From Winogradskyella tangerina (lineage in GTDB: Bacteria > Bacteroidota > Bacteroidia > Flavobacteriales > Flavobacteriaceae), in NCBI RefSeq assembly GCF_003260205.1, contig NZ_QERF01000010.1, positions 124,001 to 188,000 on the forward strand: a stretch of 64,000 bases of DNA, in the 5' to 3' direction. The notes below the pieces were generated by a model. That model made no database searches. It was not told the DNA's origin and saw only the letters and a program-made list of their open reading frames with translations. Both the position numbers and the translations under genes were made by a program. Shown piece after piece: positions 9,251 to 17,593 of this stretch; the first letter of the stretch is position 1; each line of letters starts with the position of its first letter.

Positions 9251-10345
9251 ATGAAGTTTAGACTTACGAGTTTTATTTGCTTACTTGGACTTGTGTTATT
9301 TTCACAAGATAAGAAGGGCACCGACACTTATTTCGACCTCAACTATTTTTCAGGTAATATTGCGCTTCATAATAACGATATCCTTCATCTTATAAATGGT
9401 CATCCAGAAGGAGTTATCTTAAGTTGGAATAAGAAAACTTTCGGGACAGAAGACTGGCAACAACGGTATAATTATCCTGATTATGGAGCTTCTTTCATTT
9501 TTCAAAATTTGAAAAACGAAGTTCTTGGTAATAATTATGGTCTGTACGCCCATTATAATTTTTACTTTTTCAAACGGCATCTTATGTTGAGGGTCGGACA
9601 AGGAATAGCTTACAATACCAATCCATACGACAAAGAAGAAAACTTCAAGAACATAGCTTTTGGTTCTCATTTCTTGAGTTCCACCTATGTGATGTTGAAT
9701 TATAAAAAGCAGAGAATTTTCGATCGCTTTGGTCTTGAAGGTGGTTTATCGCTAATTCATTATTCAAATGCTAATGTAAAGGCGCCAAATACGAGTATCA
9801 ATACCATTACCCTCAATGTTGGATTGACCTACGATCTCGATGAAGAAAATTCAGAGTATATTGATGATTTGGATGACGAAAAGTTTACCGAACGCATTAA
9901 ATACAATATAGCCTTCAGAACTGGTGTTAACCAAAGTGACATTATCGGTAGCGGACAGTTTCCTTTTTATATACTATCGGCCTATGCAGATAAAAGATTG
10001 AGTCATGTAAGTGCTATACAAGTTGGTGCAGACTTGTTCTTTTCTAATTTTTTAAAGGAATTAATTTACTATCAATCAGTATCATTTCCTGAGTTGAATG
10101 TTAGTGGCGATGAAGATTTTAAGCGGGTCGGACTTTTTGTTGGTCACGAGTTATTTATAAACAAAATGTCTATTGAAACGCAGCTAGGATATTATGTTTA
10201 TTACCCTTTTGATTTTGAAGGCAGAACATATATCAGAATAGGTTTAAAACGCTATTTTGGAAATAAATTCTTTGGTGCCATGACCCTAAAATCTCATGGT
10301 GCAAAGGCCGAAGCTGTAGAATTTGGAATTGGAGTAAGGTTATGA
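9251..10345 (+). CDS. Acyloxyacyl hydrolase / lipid A 3-O-deacylase (PagL)-like outer-membrane protein
   Basis: 364 residues with an N-terminal signal sequence ending near VLFSQD. The central segment LSLIHYSNANVKAPN carries His170 and Ser172 in the His-x-Ser arrangement of PagL-type lipid A 3-O-deacylases, followed by beta-strands of an outer-membrane barrel (TITLNVGLTYDL). PagL proteins remove the 3-linked acyl chain from lipid A. This protein is about twice the length of PagL and has a long C-terminal half with further strands ending EAVEFGIGVRL, as in Bacteroidetes 'acyloxyacyl hydrolase' proteins. Enzyme activity is inferred from the motif only. Confidence 0.7.
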   Translation: MKFRLTSFICLLGLVLFSQDKKGTDTYFDLNYFSGNIALHNNDILHLINGHPEGVILSWNKKTFGTEDWQQRYNYPDYGASFIFQNLKNEVLGNNYGLYAHYNFYFFKRHLMLRVGQGIAYNTNPYDKEENFKNIAFGSHFLSSTYVMLNYKKQRIFDRFGLEGGLSLIHYSNANVKAPNTSINTITLNVGLTYDLDEENSEYIDDLDDEKFTERIKYNIAFRTGVNQSDIIGSGQFPFYILSAYADKRLSHVSAIQVGADLFFSNFLKELIYYQSVSFPELNVSGDEDFKRVGLFVGHELFINKMSIETQLGYYVYYPFDFEGRTYIRIGLKRYFGNKFFGAMTLKSHGAKAEAVEFGIGVRL

Positions 10346-10386
10346 AGTATATCAATCCGCAATATGCAGAAACTAATAATTGAAGT

Positions 10387-11130
10387 ATGAGAAGACTTAT
10401 TTACATCCTATTATTTTTTTGTTTTGCTTGCAATAGCGAAGATGCCAACGATTGCTTTCAGACCGCGGGTGATATCATCCAGGAAGAAGTGATGGTTTCT
10501 TCTTTTGAAAGAATTTTGGTCAATAGAGATATTGAATTGATCGTTATTCAGGCTGACGAATATAAAGTTACGATAGAAACTGGAGAAAATCTTTTGAATG
10601 ATGTAAAAGCGGAAGTTATTGGAAACCGATTGGTGCTCACAGACGATAATACGTGCAATTTTGTACGAGACTATGGTATAACCAAAGTTTATGTTGAAGC
10701 CCCTAACATCACCGAAATTCGAAATTCATCACAATACGAAGTGTCTTCTCAAGGGGTGCTAACTTATCCTAGCCTGAGTTTAATTTCTGAGGATTTTAAT
10801 GAAAGTGTTGCCTTTACCGTTGGGGATTTTAGGCTTACCGTGAATAACCAAAGTTTGAATATTACTTCAAACAATATTTCGTCTTTCTTTATCGATGGTT
10901 CAACAGATGAACTATTTGTTGGTTTCTTTTCTGGTTCGGGACGATTTGAAGGTGAAAATCTTATAGCACAAGATGTAGAAATCAGTCATCGAGGAAGTAA
11001 CGATATGATAATTAATCCTATTCAATCATTAACAGGAATTCTAAGAGGCACTGGCAACGCTATTGCAGTTAACGAGCCACCGTTGGTAGACGTTGAGCGC
11101 ATTTATACCGGACAGTTAATTTTTAACTAG
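10387..11130 (+). CDS. Lipoprotein with head-GIN domain (DUF2807)
   Basis: 247 residues. The short signal sequence ends in FACN, making Cys15 the lipidation site. The body is a right-handed-repeat-like beta protein: FERILVNRDIELIVIQ, then VYVEAPNITEIRNSSQYEV, SGSGRFEGENLIAQDVEISHRGSNDMIINP, the pattern of DUF2807 'head GIN' domains of Bacteroidetes cell-surface proteins. The role is unknown; adhesin-like function is only a database label for the fold. Its last 8 bases overlap tail-to-tail with gldA on the other strand, leaving no room for a terminator. Confidence 0.75.
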   Translation: MRRLIYILLFFCFACNSEDANDCFQTAGDIIQEEVMVSSFERILVNRDIELIVIQADEYKVTIETGENLLNDVKAEVIGNRLVLTDDNTCNFVRDYGITKVYVEAPNITEIRNSSQYEVSSQGVLTYPSLSLISEDFNESVAFTVGDFRLTVNNQSLNITSNNISSFFIDGSTDELFVGFFSGSGRFEGENLIAQDVEISHRGSNDMIINPIQSLTGILRGTGNAIAVNEPPLVDVERIYTGQLIFN

Positions 11131-12016
11131 TTAACTCCCTGAATAAACTTTCAAGACTCGTATTTTTCTGATTGAGCTGAAGAATTTTTAAGTCGTTATC
11201 GTGAGCAAAATCAAAGACATGAGAACGCATATCTGTTGTTGTAGAAAAGGTGATCTCATATACAAATCCACTAGGGTTTTTAACCGACGCTACTTGCGGA
11301 AGTTTCAATAAAAAAGCATCTTCAACTCGATAATCAAATTCCACAACTACCACTTGATCTTGGCCTTCGCGGAGATCTTTAAGGTACTTATCTGCAACAA
11401 CTTCACCTTTGTTGATGATGATTACACGGTCGCACATGGCCTCAACTTCTTGCATAATGTGGGTAGAAAGAAAAACTGTTTTTTCTTTACCAATGGTTCT
11501 GATGAGATTTCTAATTTCAACTAATTGGTTAGGATCTAATCCGGTTGTAGGTTCATCTAAAATTAACACATCAGGATTGTGAAGCAGTGCATTCGCCAAA
11601 CCAACACGCTGACGGTAACCCTTAGATAATTGCCCGATTTTCTTATGTGCTTCTGGAGTAAGGCCAGTTAATTCAATAACCTCTTCGATTCTAGATTTTG
11701 GCGTTCCGTAAACGTTGGCGTTAAAACTGAGGTATTCTCTAACAAATAATTCTGTATATAGCGGATTGTGTTCGGGTAAATACCCCACGCTGCTTTGAAC
11801 ATTTTTCTTTTCAGAATTAACATCAAAACCATTAACACTTGCATCGCCATCAGAAGCTTCAATAAAGGTTGTTAAAATCTTCATCATGGTTGATTTTCCG
11901 GCGCCATTTGGCCCTAAAAAGCCAACGATCTCGGCAGAATTTACCTTAAATGAGACATCATTAAGTGCCTTTTGATCTTTATAAAGCTTTGTGATGTTTT
12001 TTACTTCGATGGACAT
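11123..12016 (-). CDS. gldA: Gliding-motility ABC transporter ATP-binding subunit GldA
   Basis: 297 residues from the ATG at 12016; a TTG two codons upstream is less likely. Walker A GPNGAGKST is at 35-43, the signature LSKGYRQRVGLA near 135, and Walker B LILDEPTTGLDP follows; the switch His is in FLSTHIMQEVE. The C-terminal 70 residues match GldA-type subunits. GldA works with membrane subunits GldF and GldG, which are not in this window, in flavobacterial gliding. The identification rests on overall similarity to GldA rather than on a unique motif, so another ABC-2 type ATPase is possible. Confidence 0.8.
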   Translation of the reverse strand: MSIEVKNITKLYKDQKALNDVSFKVNSAEIVGFLGPNGAGKSTMMKILTTFIEASDGDASVNGFDVNSEKKNVQSSVGYLPEHNPLYTELFVREYLSFNANVYGTPKSRIEEVIELTGLTPEAHKKIGQLSKGYRQRVGLANALLHNPDVLILDEPTTGLDPNQLVEIRNLIRTIGKEKTVFLSTHIMQEVEAMCDRVIIINKGEVVADKYLKDLREGQDQVVVVEFDYRVEDAFLLKLPQVASVKNPSGFVYEITFSTTTDMRSHVFDFAHDNDLKILQLNQKNTSLESLFRELTS

Positions 12017-12120
12017 TATCAAGAAAGTTTAGTCAAAAATAAGTAATATATAATAGGGCTCAATGTTTATTATCAAATCTTTAAAACTAAGGTCAATTGC
12101 TAAAAAAGCCGAGTTAACAA

Positions 12121-12151
12121 TTTTGAATTGTAAAAATATTAACTACATTAG
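12121..12151 (+). promoter_or_regulatory. Candidate promoter of the aromatic amino acid operon
   Basis: TTTTG (12121-12125) and TACATTAG (12144-12151, one mismatch to TAnnTTTG) are 18 bases apart, close to the Bacteroidetes -33/-7 spacing. The predicted start of transcription is just before the leader peptide ATG at 12169. Confidence 0.4.
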
Positions 12152-12168
12152 CCACTTAATTAATAAGA

Positions 12169-12219
12169 ATGAATATATCTAAAACATATTATAACTGGTT
12201 TTATTTCTTTTTTAAGTAA
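12169..12219 (+). CDS. Aromatic leader peptide (attenuator), MNISKTYYNWFYFFFK
   Basis: A 16-codon frame ATG to TAA encodes MNISKTYYNWFYFFFK: eight of nine residues from 7 to 15 are Tyr, Trp or Phe. It precedes pheA, an aminotransferase, tyrA and DAHP synthase/chorismate mutase, the enzymes that make those amino acids. A run of codons for the pathway's end products before a terminator is the classic design of a ribosome-mediated attenuator: scarce charged tRNA stalls the ribosome and lets transcription continue. The frame is too short to be found by length alone; the composition and position carry the case. Confidence 0.85.
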   Translation: MNISKTYYNWFYFFFK

Positions 12220-12224
12220 AGGAA

Positions 12225-12288
12225 CGAGGCTGAGTATGTTTTATTTAAATATAATTTATAAAAGTCTCGATTAAGTCGAGACTTTTTT
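12225..12288 (+). terminator. Attenuator: terminator with competing antiterminator before pheA
   Basis: AAAAGTCTCGA (12260-12270) and TCGAGACTTTT (12276-12286) form an 11-bp stem with loop TTAAG and a T-run (12283-12288), ending three bases before the pheA ATG. CGAGGCT (12225-12231) can instead pair with AGTCTCG (12263-12269; seven pairs, one G-U), breaking the terminator. A ribosome halted on the aromatic codons (12187-12213) would leave the first of these strands free, at least when halted on the earlier codons; one at the stop codon (12217-12219) would cover it. The logic is inferred from complementarity. Confidence 0.75.
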
Positions 12289-12291
12289 ATT

Positions 12292-13119
12292 ATGACAAAA
12301 CCAATAGCTATACAAGGTATAAAAGGCTCATTTCATCATGAGGTGGCACAGCAATACTTCAATATGAAGACTGAAGTGGTAGAATGCATGTCTTTTGATA
12401 GTGCTGTGGACAGTCTCATTAATGGCGATACAGATAATATCGTTATGGCTTTGGAAAATTCTATTGCTGGGTCCATTATACCTAACTATGCGCTCATCGA
12501 TAATCATAACTTACACATTGTTGGAGAATACTATTTAGAAATTGAGCACAATTTATTAGCCCTGAAAGGTGAAACCATCGACTCGATTAAAGAAGTGCAT
12601 TCGCACCCAATGGCCTTATTGCAGTGTAAGGTGTTTTTGAAAGATTATCCACATATAAAGTTGGTTGAGGCGAAGGATACAGCCGATGTTGCGAAGCAAA
12701 TTTCAGATGGCAATATTGAAGGAATAGCTGCCATCGCAAGCAAAAATGCGGCTCAGTTATATGGACTTGAAATTTTGGCTGAAGGTATTCAAACGATAAA
12801 ACACAATGAAACGCGCTTTGTAATTGTAAGACGACAAAACCATATTTTTGAAGAAAGTGAAGTCAATAAAGCATCCTTAAAATTTCAATTAGATCACAAG
12901 CGCGGTAGTTTAGCTACGATCTTAAATGTTATGAGTGATTGTAAACTCAACCTTACTAAAATTCAGTCATTACCAAAAATAGAAACACCGTGGAAGTATG
13001 CTTTCTTTGTAGATGTTACCTTTGAAGACTATAAAGACTACGCCAAAGCGAATTCAATAATGCAGCTCATGGCAGAAAATTTCAAGGTATTAGGCGAATA
13101 TAAAAATGCAAGATTATGA
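12292..13119 (+). CDS. pheA: Prephenate dehydratase
   Basis: 275 residues; converts prephenate to phenylpyruvate for phenylalanine. Residues 1-180 form the dehydratase domain (AIQGIKGSFHHEVAQQYF, ALENSIAGSI, NETRFVIV with the catalytic Thr-Arg-Phe), and 190-275 an ACT domain (SLATILNVMSDCKLNLTKIQSLP) that usually binds phenylalanine for feedback inhibition. There is no chorismate mutase domain here; it is supplied by the fusion at the end of the operon. It is the first structural gene behind the attenuator and overlaps the next gene by ATGA. Confidence 0.95.
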   Translation: MTKPIAIQGIKGSFHHEVAQQYFNMKTEVVECMSFDSAVDSLINGDTDNIVMALENSIAGSIIPNYALIDNHNLHIVGEYYLEIEHNLLALKGETIDSIKEVHSHPMALLQCKVFLKDYPHIKLVEAKDTADVAKQISDGNIEGIAAIASKNAAQLYGLEILAEGIQTIKHNETRFVIVRRQNHIFEESEVNKASLKFQLDHKRGSLATILNVMSDCKLNLTKIQSLPKIETPWKYAFFVDVTFEDYKDYAKANSIMQLMAENFKVLGEYKNARL

Positions 13120-14258
13120 TTGAGGTAGCTGATCGATTAAAACATGTTGAAGAATACTATTTCTCTAAGAAATTAAGGGAAGTTGCATTCTTAAAATCAC
13201 AGGGAAAACCAATTATTAATCTGGGTATTGGTAGCCCTGATCTTGAACCACCTTTCAAAGCATCAATGCTTCTGAAAGACAGTTTAGACGAAGAAGGAGC
13301 TCATAAATATCAGAGTTATCAAGGGCTTCCTGAACTTCGAGATGAGATCGCTAATTTCTATAAATCGCGCTATAAGGTAAGTATTAGTGGGCAAACAGAA
13401 GTTTTGCCTTTGCTAGGAAGTAAGGAAGGTATAATGCATATTTCAATGGCTTTTTTGAATAAAGGTGATGAGGTGTTAGTTCCAAATCCTGGCTATCCAA
13501 CTTATGCCGCTGTAACTAAACTTTTGGAGGCTAAACCGGTACTTTATGATCTTACAGAAGAGAATCATTGGTTGCCAGATTTTATAGCACTTGAACGTTT
13601 AGACCTTAGTAAAGTAAAAATCATGTGGATCAATTATCCGCATATGCCAACTGGCGCAAATGCACCGAATAAATTTTACGATGAAGTAATTGCTTTTGGG
13701 AAACGCCATAATATTCTCATTGTTAATGATAACCCATATAGCTTCGTTTTGAATGAAAAACCAATCAGCATTATGCGTTATAACAATGCTAAATCGGTGT
13801 GCTTAGAATTGAATTCGTTTAGTAAAACATTCAATATGGCCGGATGGCGCGTTGGAATGGTGGTAGGAAGTTACGAACATCTTTCGGCAGTTTTAAAGGT
13901 GAAGAGCAATATGGATTCCGGGATGTTTTACGGCGTGCAGAAAGGTGCCATTGAAGCTTTAAAATGTTCAGACATGTGGTTTGTAAGTTTGAACAGTGTT
14001 TACGAACAAAGACGTGAGCTTATTTGGAAATTGGCTGAAGCATTAAACTGCACATACGATGAATATGCCACCGGAATGTTTGTTTGGGCAAAATTACCAC
14101 CCCATATAAAATCAGAAGAATTTTCGGATCTCGTACTGAAAGAGCATTCTATTTTTATTACACCTGGAACAGTTTTTGGCACTAACGGTGAAGGCTACGT
14201 ACGATTTTCATTATGTGCACCAGAAAAGATAATTGAAGAGGCAATAGCAAGAGTTTAG
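13116..14258 (+). CDS. PLP aminotransferase, aspartate aminotransferase fold I (aromatic operon)
   Basis: 380 residues. PLP-binding features: NLGIGSPDLEPP, PNPGYPTYAA, WINYPHMPTGA and LNSFSKTFNMAGWRVG, whose Lys binds the cofactor. Such enzymes transaminate keto acids; lying between pheA and tyrA with 4-base overlap to pheA, it probably converts phenylpyruvate and 4-hydroxyphenylpyruvate to phenylalanine and tyrosine, or prephenate to arogenate. The motifs alone do not choose between these, nor exclude a broader amino acid aminotransferase. Confidence 0.85.
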   Translation: MIEVADRLKHVEEYYFSKKLREVAFLKSQGKPIINLGIGSPDLEPPFKASMLLKDSLDEEGAHKYQSYQGLPELRDEIANFYKSRYKVSISGQTEVLPLLGSKEGIMHISMAFLNKGDEVLVPNPGYPTYAAVTKLLEAKPVLYDLTEENHWLPDFIALERLDLSKVKIMWINYPHMPTGANAPNKFYDEVIAFGKRHNILIVNDNPYSFVLNEKPISIMRYNNAKSVCLELNSFSKTFNMAGWRVGMVVGSYEHLSAVLKVKSNMDSGMFYGVQKGAIEALKCSDMWFVSLNSVYEQRRELIWKLAEALNCTYDEYATGMFVWAKLPPHIKSEEFSDLVLKEHSIFITPGTVFGTNGEGYVRFSLCAPEKIIEEAIARV

Positions 14259-14263
14259 CGAAT

Positions 14264-15115
14264 ATGGAGAATATTTTTGTCATTGGAGTAGGATTAATTG
14301 GAGGGAGTTTTGCATTAGATATTAAAGCGCAAAATTCGGATGGTATTATCTACGGAATCGATAATAACGAAGACCATTTAAATGAGGCGCTCGACTTAAA
14401 GATCATTGATAAAAAAGCAGATTTTGAAGACTTAGATAAAGCGGATTTAGTGATCATCGCTATTCCTGTGGATGCAACCCTTCAGGTTTTGCCAAAAGTA
14501 TTGGATCAGGTTTCTGACAGTGCCATTGTTTTTGATGCTGGTTCCACCAAAGAAGACATCTGCCTTAAGGTAAAACACCACCCTAAGCGTCGTAATTTCC
14601 TAGCGGCACACCCAATAGCTGGTACGGAGTACTCTGGGCCTAAAGCTGCATTGCATGGCCTCTACAAAAACAAAACAAATATTATATGTGAGGTTGAAGA
14701 AACAGCATTCAAACTTCAGGAGAAAGCATTGAAATTATTTTCAGATCTCGGAATGCGTATTCGCTATATGAACCCCAAAGCCCACGACAAACACATTGCT
14801 TACGTTTCGCACTTATCGCACATAAGCTCGTTTATGCTTGGTAAAACGGTGATTGAAAAAGAAAAGAACGAACGCGATATTTTCGATATGGCGGGCAGTG
14901 GTTTTGAAAGTACAGTACGTTTGGCAAAAAGTTCACCAGCCATGTGGACGCCTATTTTCGAACAGAATAAAACCAACGTAATTGAAACTTTAGACGAGTA
15001 CATCAGCAACCTTCAACATTTTAAACAACTAATGGAAAAAGGTGATTTTGAGGCCGTTTACAATGAAATGGAAACTACAAATCACATTAAAGATATATTG
15101 AACGGAATACAGTAA
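14264..15115 (+). CDS. tyrA: Prephenate dehydrogenase
   Basis: 283 residues; oxidatively decarboxylates prephenate to 4-hydroxyphenylpyruvate for tyrosine. The NAD(P) Rossmann motif GVGLIGGSFALD sits at residues 8-19, followed by VIIAIPVD, FDAGSTKED and LAAHPIAGTEYSGPKAA, the catalytic-His region of TyrA, and HDKHIAYVSHLSHISSFML. It lacks the C-terminal ACT domain of some TyrA proteins. It starts five bases after the aminotransferase stop and belongs to the attenuator-controlled operon. Confidence 0.93.
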   Translation: MENIFVIGVGLIGGSFALDIKAQNSDGIIYGIDNNEDHLNEALDLKIIDKKADFEDLDKADLVIIAIPVDATLQVLPKVLDQVSDSAIVFDAGSTKEDICLKVKHHPKRRNFLAAHPIAGTEYSGPKAALHGLYKNKTNIICEVEETAFKLQEKALKLFSDLGMRIRYMNPKAHDKHIAYVSHLSHISSFMLGKTVIEKEKNERDIFDMAGSGFESTVRLAKSSPAMWTPIFEQNKTNVIETLDEYISNLQHFKQLMEKGDFEAVYNEMETTNHIKDILNGIQ

Positions 15116-15148
15116 AAATTTAGAAAAAGAAAGAAGATTAATAGTCCT

Positions 15149-16231
15149 ATGGAGAATAAAAAAGAATTGAGAAATTGGTTAGATGCTTTCAACTTAGAGC
15201 ATCCGTTGGTAATTGCCGGACCATGTAGTGCAGAAACCGAACAGCAAGTGCTTCATATAGCACACCAATTAAAAGATAGTGATGCCACAGTTTTTAGAGC
15301 AGGAATTTGGAAACCAAGAACCCGACCAGGAAATTTTGAAGGCGTTGGGGCACTTGGATTAAAGTGGCTTCAAAAGGCAAAAGAAGAAACCGGAATGTTG
15401 ATCACTACCGAAGTGGCCAACCCTAATCATGTTGAATTAGCACTGAAGCACGATGTCGATATCCTTTGGATCGGAGCAAGAACAACTGTAAGTCCATTTA
15501 TTGTTCAGGATATCGCAGATGCATTAAAAGGTACCGATAAACCTGTTTTGATCAAAAACCCAGTGAATCCCGATTTATCACTTTGGTTAGGAGCTGTTGA
15601 GCGGTTTTACACGGCAGATGTAAAAAATCTTGGTGTGATTCATAGAGGGTTTTCAACTTATGAAAAAACACGCTACAGAAACAATCCGGAGTGGCAATTA
15701 GCCGTAGATTTGCAAAGCCGTTTTCCAGATTTACCATTGATATTAGATCCTTCGCACATTGCAGGGCGACGTGATATTATTTTTGATCTGAGTCAGACAG
15801 CATTAGACCTTAACTACGATGGATTAATGATTGAAACACATCACGATCCTGATAATGCTTGGAGTGATGCCGCACAGCAAATTACACCAGATACTTTAAT
15901 TAAATACACTGAAGATCTACGTATTAGAAAAGAAGTAGGTGAGGCAGCAGAGTTTAAAAACAAGATCAACACATTGAGAACCAAGATCGATGTGATCGAT
16001 CACCAACTTATTGAAATATTAGGGAAACGAATGCAAGTCGTTGAAGACATTGGTAGCCTTAAGAAAAAGCACAACGTTGCAGTTTTACAGAATAAACGTT
16101 GGAATGAGATCTTAGGTAAAATGATCCTTGAAGGTGAAGAGAAAAATCTAAGTGAAGAGTTTATTCTAAGGATGTTTAAAGCGATTCACCAGGAATCGAT
16201 TAACCATCAGGAAGAAATTATTAATCATTAA
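15149..16231 (+). CDS. Bifunctional DAHP synthase / chorismate mutase
   Basis: 360 residues. Residues 1-265 are a type I-beta DAHP synthase (IAGPCSAETEQQ, FRAGIWKPRTRPGNFEG, DPSHIAGRRD), the first committed enzyme of the shikimate pathway. Residues 275-350 are a chorismate mutase domain (LRTKIDVIDHQLIEILGKRM, IGSLKKKHN). The fusion of the first enzyme with the chorismate branch enzyme is common in Bacteroidetes and may allow feedback inhibition through the mutase. It is last in the operon and is followed by a strong terminator. Confidence 0.93.
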   Translation: MENKKELRNWLDAFNLEHPLVIAGPCSAETEQQVLHIAHQLKDSDATVFRAGIWKPRTRPGNFEGVGALGLKWLQKAKEETGMLITTEVANPNHVELALKHDVDILWIGARTTVSPFIVQDIADALKGTDKPVLIKNPVNPDLSLWLGAVERFYTADVKNLGVIHRGFSTYEKTRYRNNPEWQLAVDLQSRFPDLPLILDPSHIAGRRDIIFDLSQTALDLNYDGLMIETHHDPDNAWSDAAQQITPDTLIKYTEDLRIRKEVGEAAEFKNKINTLRTKIDVIDHQLIEILGKRMQVVEDIGSLKKKHNVAVLQNKRWNEILGKMILEGEEKNLSEEFILRMFKAIHQESINHQEEIINH

Positions 16232-16233
16232 TA

Positions 16234-16261
16234 AAAAAGGCTCGCAACTGCGAGCCTTTTT
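16234..16261 (+). terminator. Terminator of the aromatic operon
   Basis: GGCTCGC (16239-16245) pairs with GCGAGCC (16250-16256), extended by A5/T5 flanks, with a four-base loop and a T-run. It lies three bases after the DAHP synthase/chorismate mutase stop. Confidence 0.9.
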
Positions 16262-16367
16262 GTTTTTGTGTATTCACTCATTGAAACGGCGTGCTGACGC
16301 ATTTTTCGTTTTACAAGCTAAAATTTGCGTTTAGGTTTGGGGTATTAACCAACACCAAAACATCTCA

Positions 16368-17018
16368 ATGAAACTACTTTTTAGCTTATTAGTTCTTTTT
16401 TTTACGACTCAAATTTTTTCTCAAATTACAATTAAAGGCCAAGTATTCAGCGATTCAATCCCCTTAGAATCTGCTAGTGTTTATATAAAACACACTACAT
16501 CTGGAATGGCTACAGATATAAATGGAGACTTTACGCTTAACGCAAAGCAAGGCGATACTTTAGCAGTTTCTTATTTGGGGTATAAAACCAAAGAGGTGAT
16601 TGTAACAGACGGCAATGATTTAAATATTGAATTAATCACTGATAGCTTTGATGAAGTTGAAATTGTAGGATACCTAGTGGCAGTAAACAAAGAATCTATT
16701 TTCAGGTGTTTCGGAAGTACCCGTGAAGTTAAGCCAATATTAGAAAGGGAATTTGATAATACTGAAGATGGTAATAGACTAATATTATACCCAAATCCTT
16801 CTTCAAATGGCATTTTCAAATTAAAACTATATGAAGATTACGATGCGATTAAAATTTCTGTGGTCAACATATCAGGCCAAATCATAAATAAATTTACTTA
16901 TCAAAAATTCGGAGAAGATCTTACTATTGATTTGTCCCAATGCGCTCAGGGTTTTTACATTATTAATATTGTTGCAGATGGAGAACCTCTACAGGCAATA
17001 AAAGCAATACGCGGATAA
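16368..17018 (+). CDS. Secreted protein with carboxypeptidase-regulatory-like domain and T9SS sorting domain
   Basis: 216 residues. Signal peptide MKLLFSLLVLFFTTQIFSQ; residues 20-105 are a beta-sandwich of the carboxypeptidase-regulatory-like type (ITIKGQVFSDSIPLESASVY, GMATDINGDFTL, YLGYKTKEV). Residues 140-216 match the type A T9SS C-terminal domain: LYPNPSSNGIFKLKL, ISVVNISGQII, GFYIINIV and a terminal basic strand. Such proteins are exported by the type IX system and attached to or released from the cell surface. It has its own transcription unit and no enzymatic motif. Confidence 0.75.
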   Translation: MKLLFSLLVLFFTTQIFSQITIKGQVFSDSIPLESASVYIKHTTSGMATDINGDFTLNAKQGDTLAVSYLGYKTKEVIVTDGNDLNIELITDSFDEVEIVGYLVAVNKESIFRCFGSTREVKPILEREFDNTEDGNRLILYPNPSSNGIFKLKLYEDYDAIKISVVNISGQIINKFTYQKFGEDLTIDLSQCAQGFYIINIVADGEPLQAIKAIRG

Positions 17019-17046
17019 AAAAAGCCCGCAATTGAGAGCTTTTTTT
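17017..17046. terminator. Imperfect hairpin between convergent genes
   Basis: A7-GC (17017-17025) pairs with GC-T7 (17038-17046), with unpaired CCGCAATTGAGA inside that contains a small CAATTG. It resembles the terminators at 16234 and 21072 but is degenerate in the middle. The A/T flanks work in both directions. Confidence 0.5.
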
Positions 17047-17048
17047 AG

Positions 17049-17474
17049 CTATTCTTCAGACCATTCCCAACCATTCTTAAGGTAAACTGATTTTAATAGC
17101 GCTTCCCAATTTGCCTTATGCATTTTAAATTGGTCGTCTGTTAATATGGGTTTAACTTTAGCATCTATTTTACTGATAAGTTTGGTCAATTCTGTCTTGA
17201 TTTCCTCATCTGTGTAATCTTTGTCTTTATCATTAAGGCGCTGCATATCATATACATATTGTAAAATATACATATAGTATTCCTCTTCAACCTCCTCAGA
17301 GAGGTTCATAGCTTTGGTTTTTTCATAGAAATATAATTGCAGGTTTGCGCGTTCTTCAACTGTAAATACTTCAACCTTGTTCTTTTCACGTTCAAGTTGT
17401 TTATTAGACTGGCCACAAAGCGTCATGCAAGTGAGCATTGATAGGGTAACGAATAATAGTTGGATAGTTTTCAT
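17049..17474 (-). CDS. Small secreted protein, unrecognised
   Basis: 141 residues from the ATG at 17474, which begins a clean signal peptide (MKTIQLLFVTLSMLTCMTLCGQ); the longer frame upstream to 17537 contains no secretion signal and would run through the -7 element. The mature part is acidic and helical: EERANLQLYFYEKTKAMNLSEEVEEEYYMYILQYV and a C-terminal LTDDQFKMHKANW. The latter recalls LTxxQ segments of Spy/CpxP periplasmic chaperones, but the similarity is short and I do not assign it. It is monocistronic. Confidence 0.6.
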   Translation of the reverse strand: MKTIQLLFVTLSMLTCMTLCGQSNKQLEREKNKVEVFTVEERANLQLYFYEKTKAMNLSEEVEEEYYMYILQYVYDMQRLNDKDKDYTDEEIKTELTKLISKIDAKVKPILTDDQFKMHKANWEALLKSVYLKNGWEWSEE

Positions 17475-17494
17475 GATAGTTAGTTTTTCTAATT

Positions 17495-17502
17495 CAAAAG
17501 TA
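17495..17502 (-). promoter_or_regulatory. -7 element of the 17049-17474 gene
   Basis: The minus strand reads TACTTTTG, an exact TAnnTTTG match, 20 bases before the ATG at 17474. It supports that start over the longer frame. Confidence 0.5.
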
Positions 17503-17593
17503 GTTTGAAATGCATTTAAAATTAAGAAATTATACACTGAAACGTCTTAAAATAGAGGTGAAATAACCTTAACTCTCTTCGAATTATTTCAAA

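Noticed and set aside
10342-10383. 14-codon frame between the PagL-like gene and the head-GIN gene
   Set aside because: No promoter, no composition bias, and it overlaps the stop codon of the previous gene.
17475-17537. N-terminal extension of the 17049 gene
   Set aside because: It includes the -7 element and hides the signal peptide; ATG 17474 is better.
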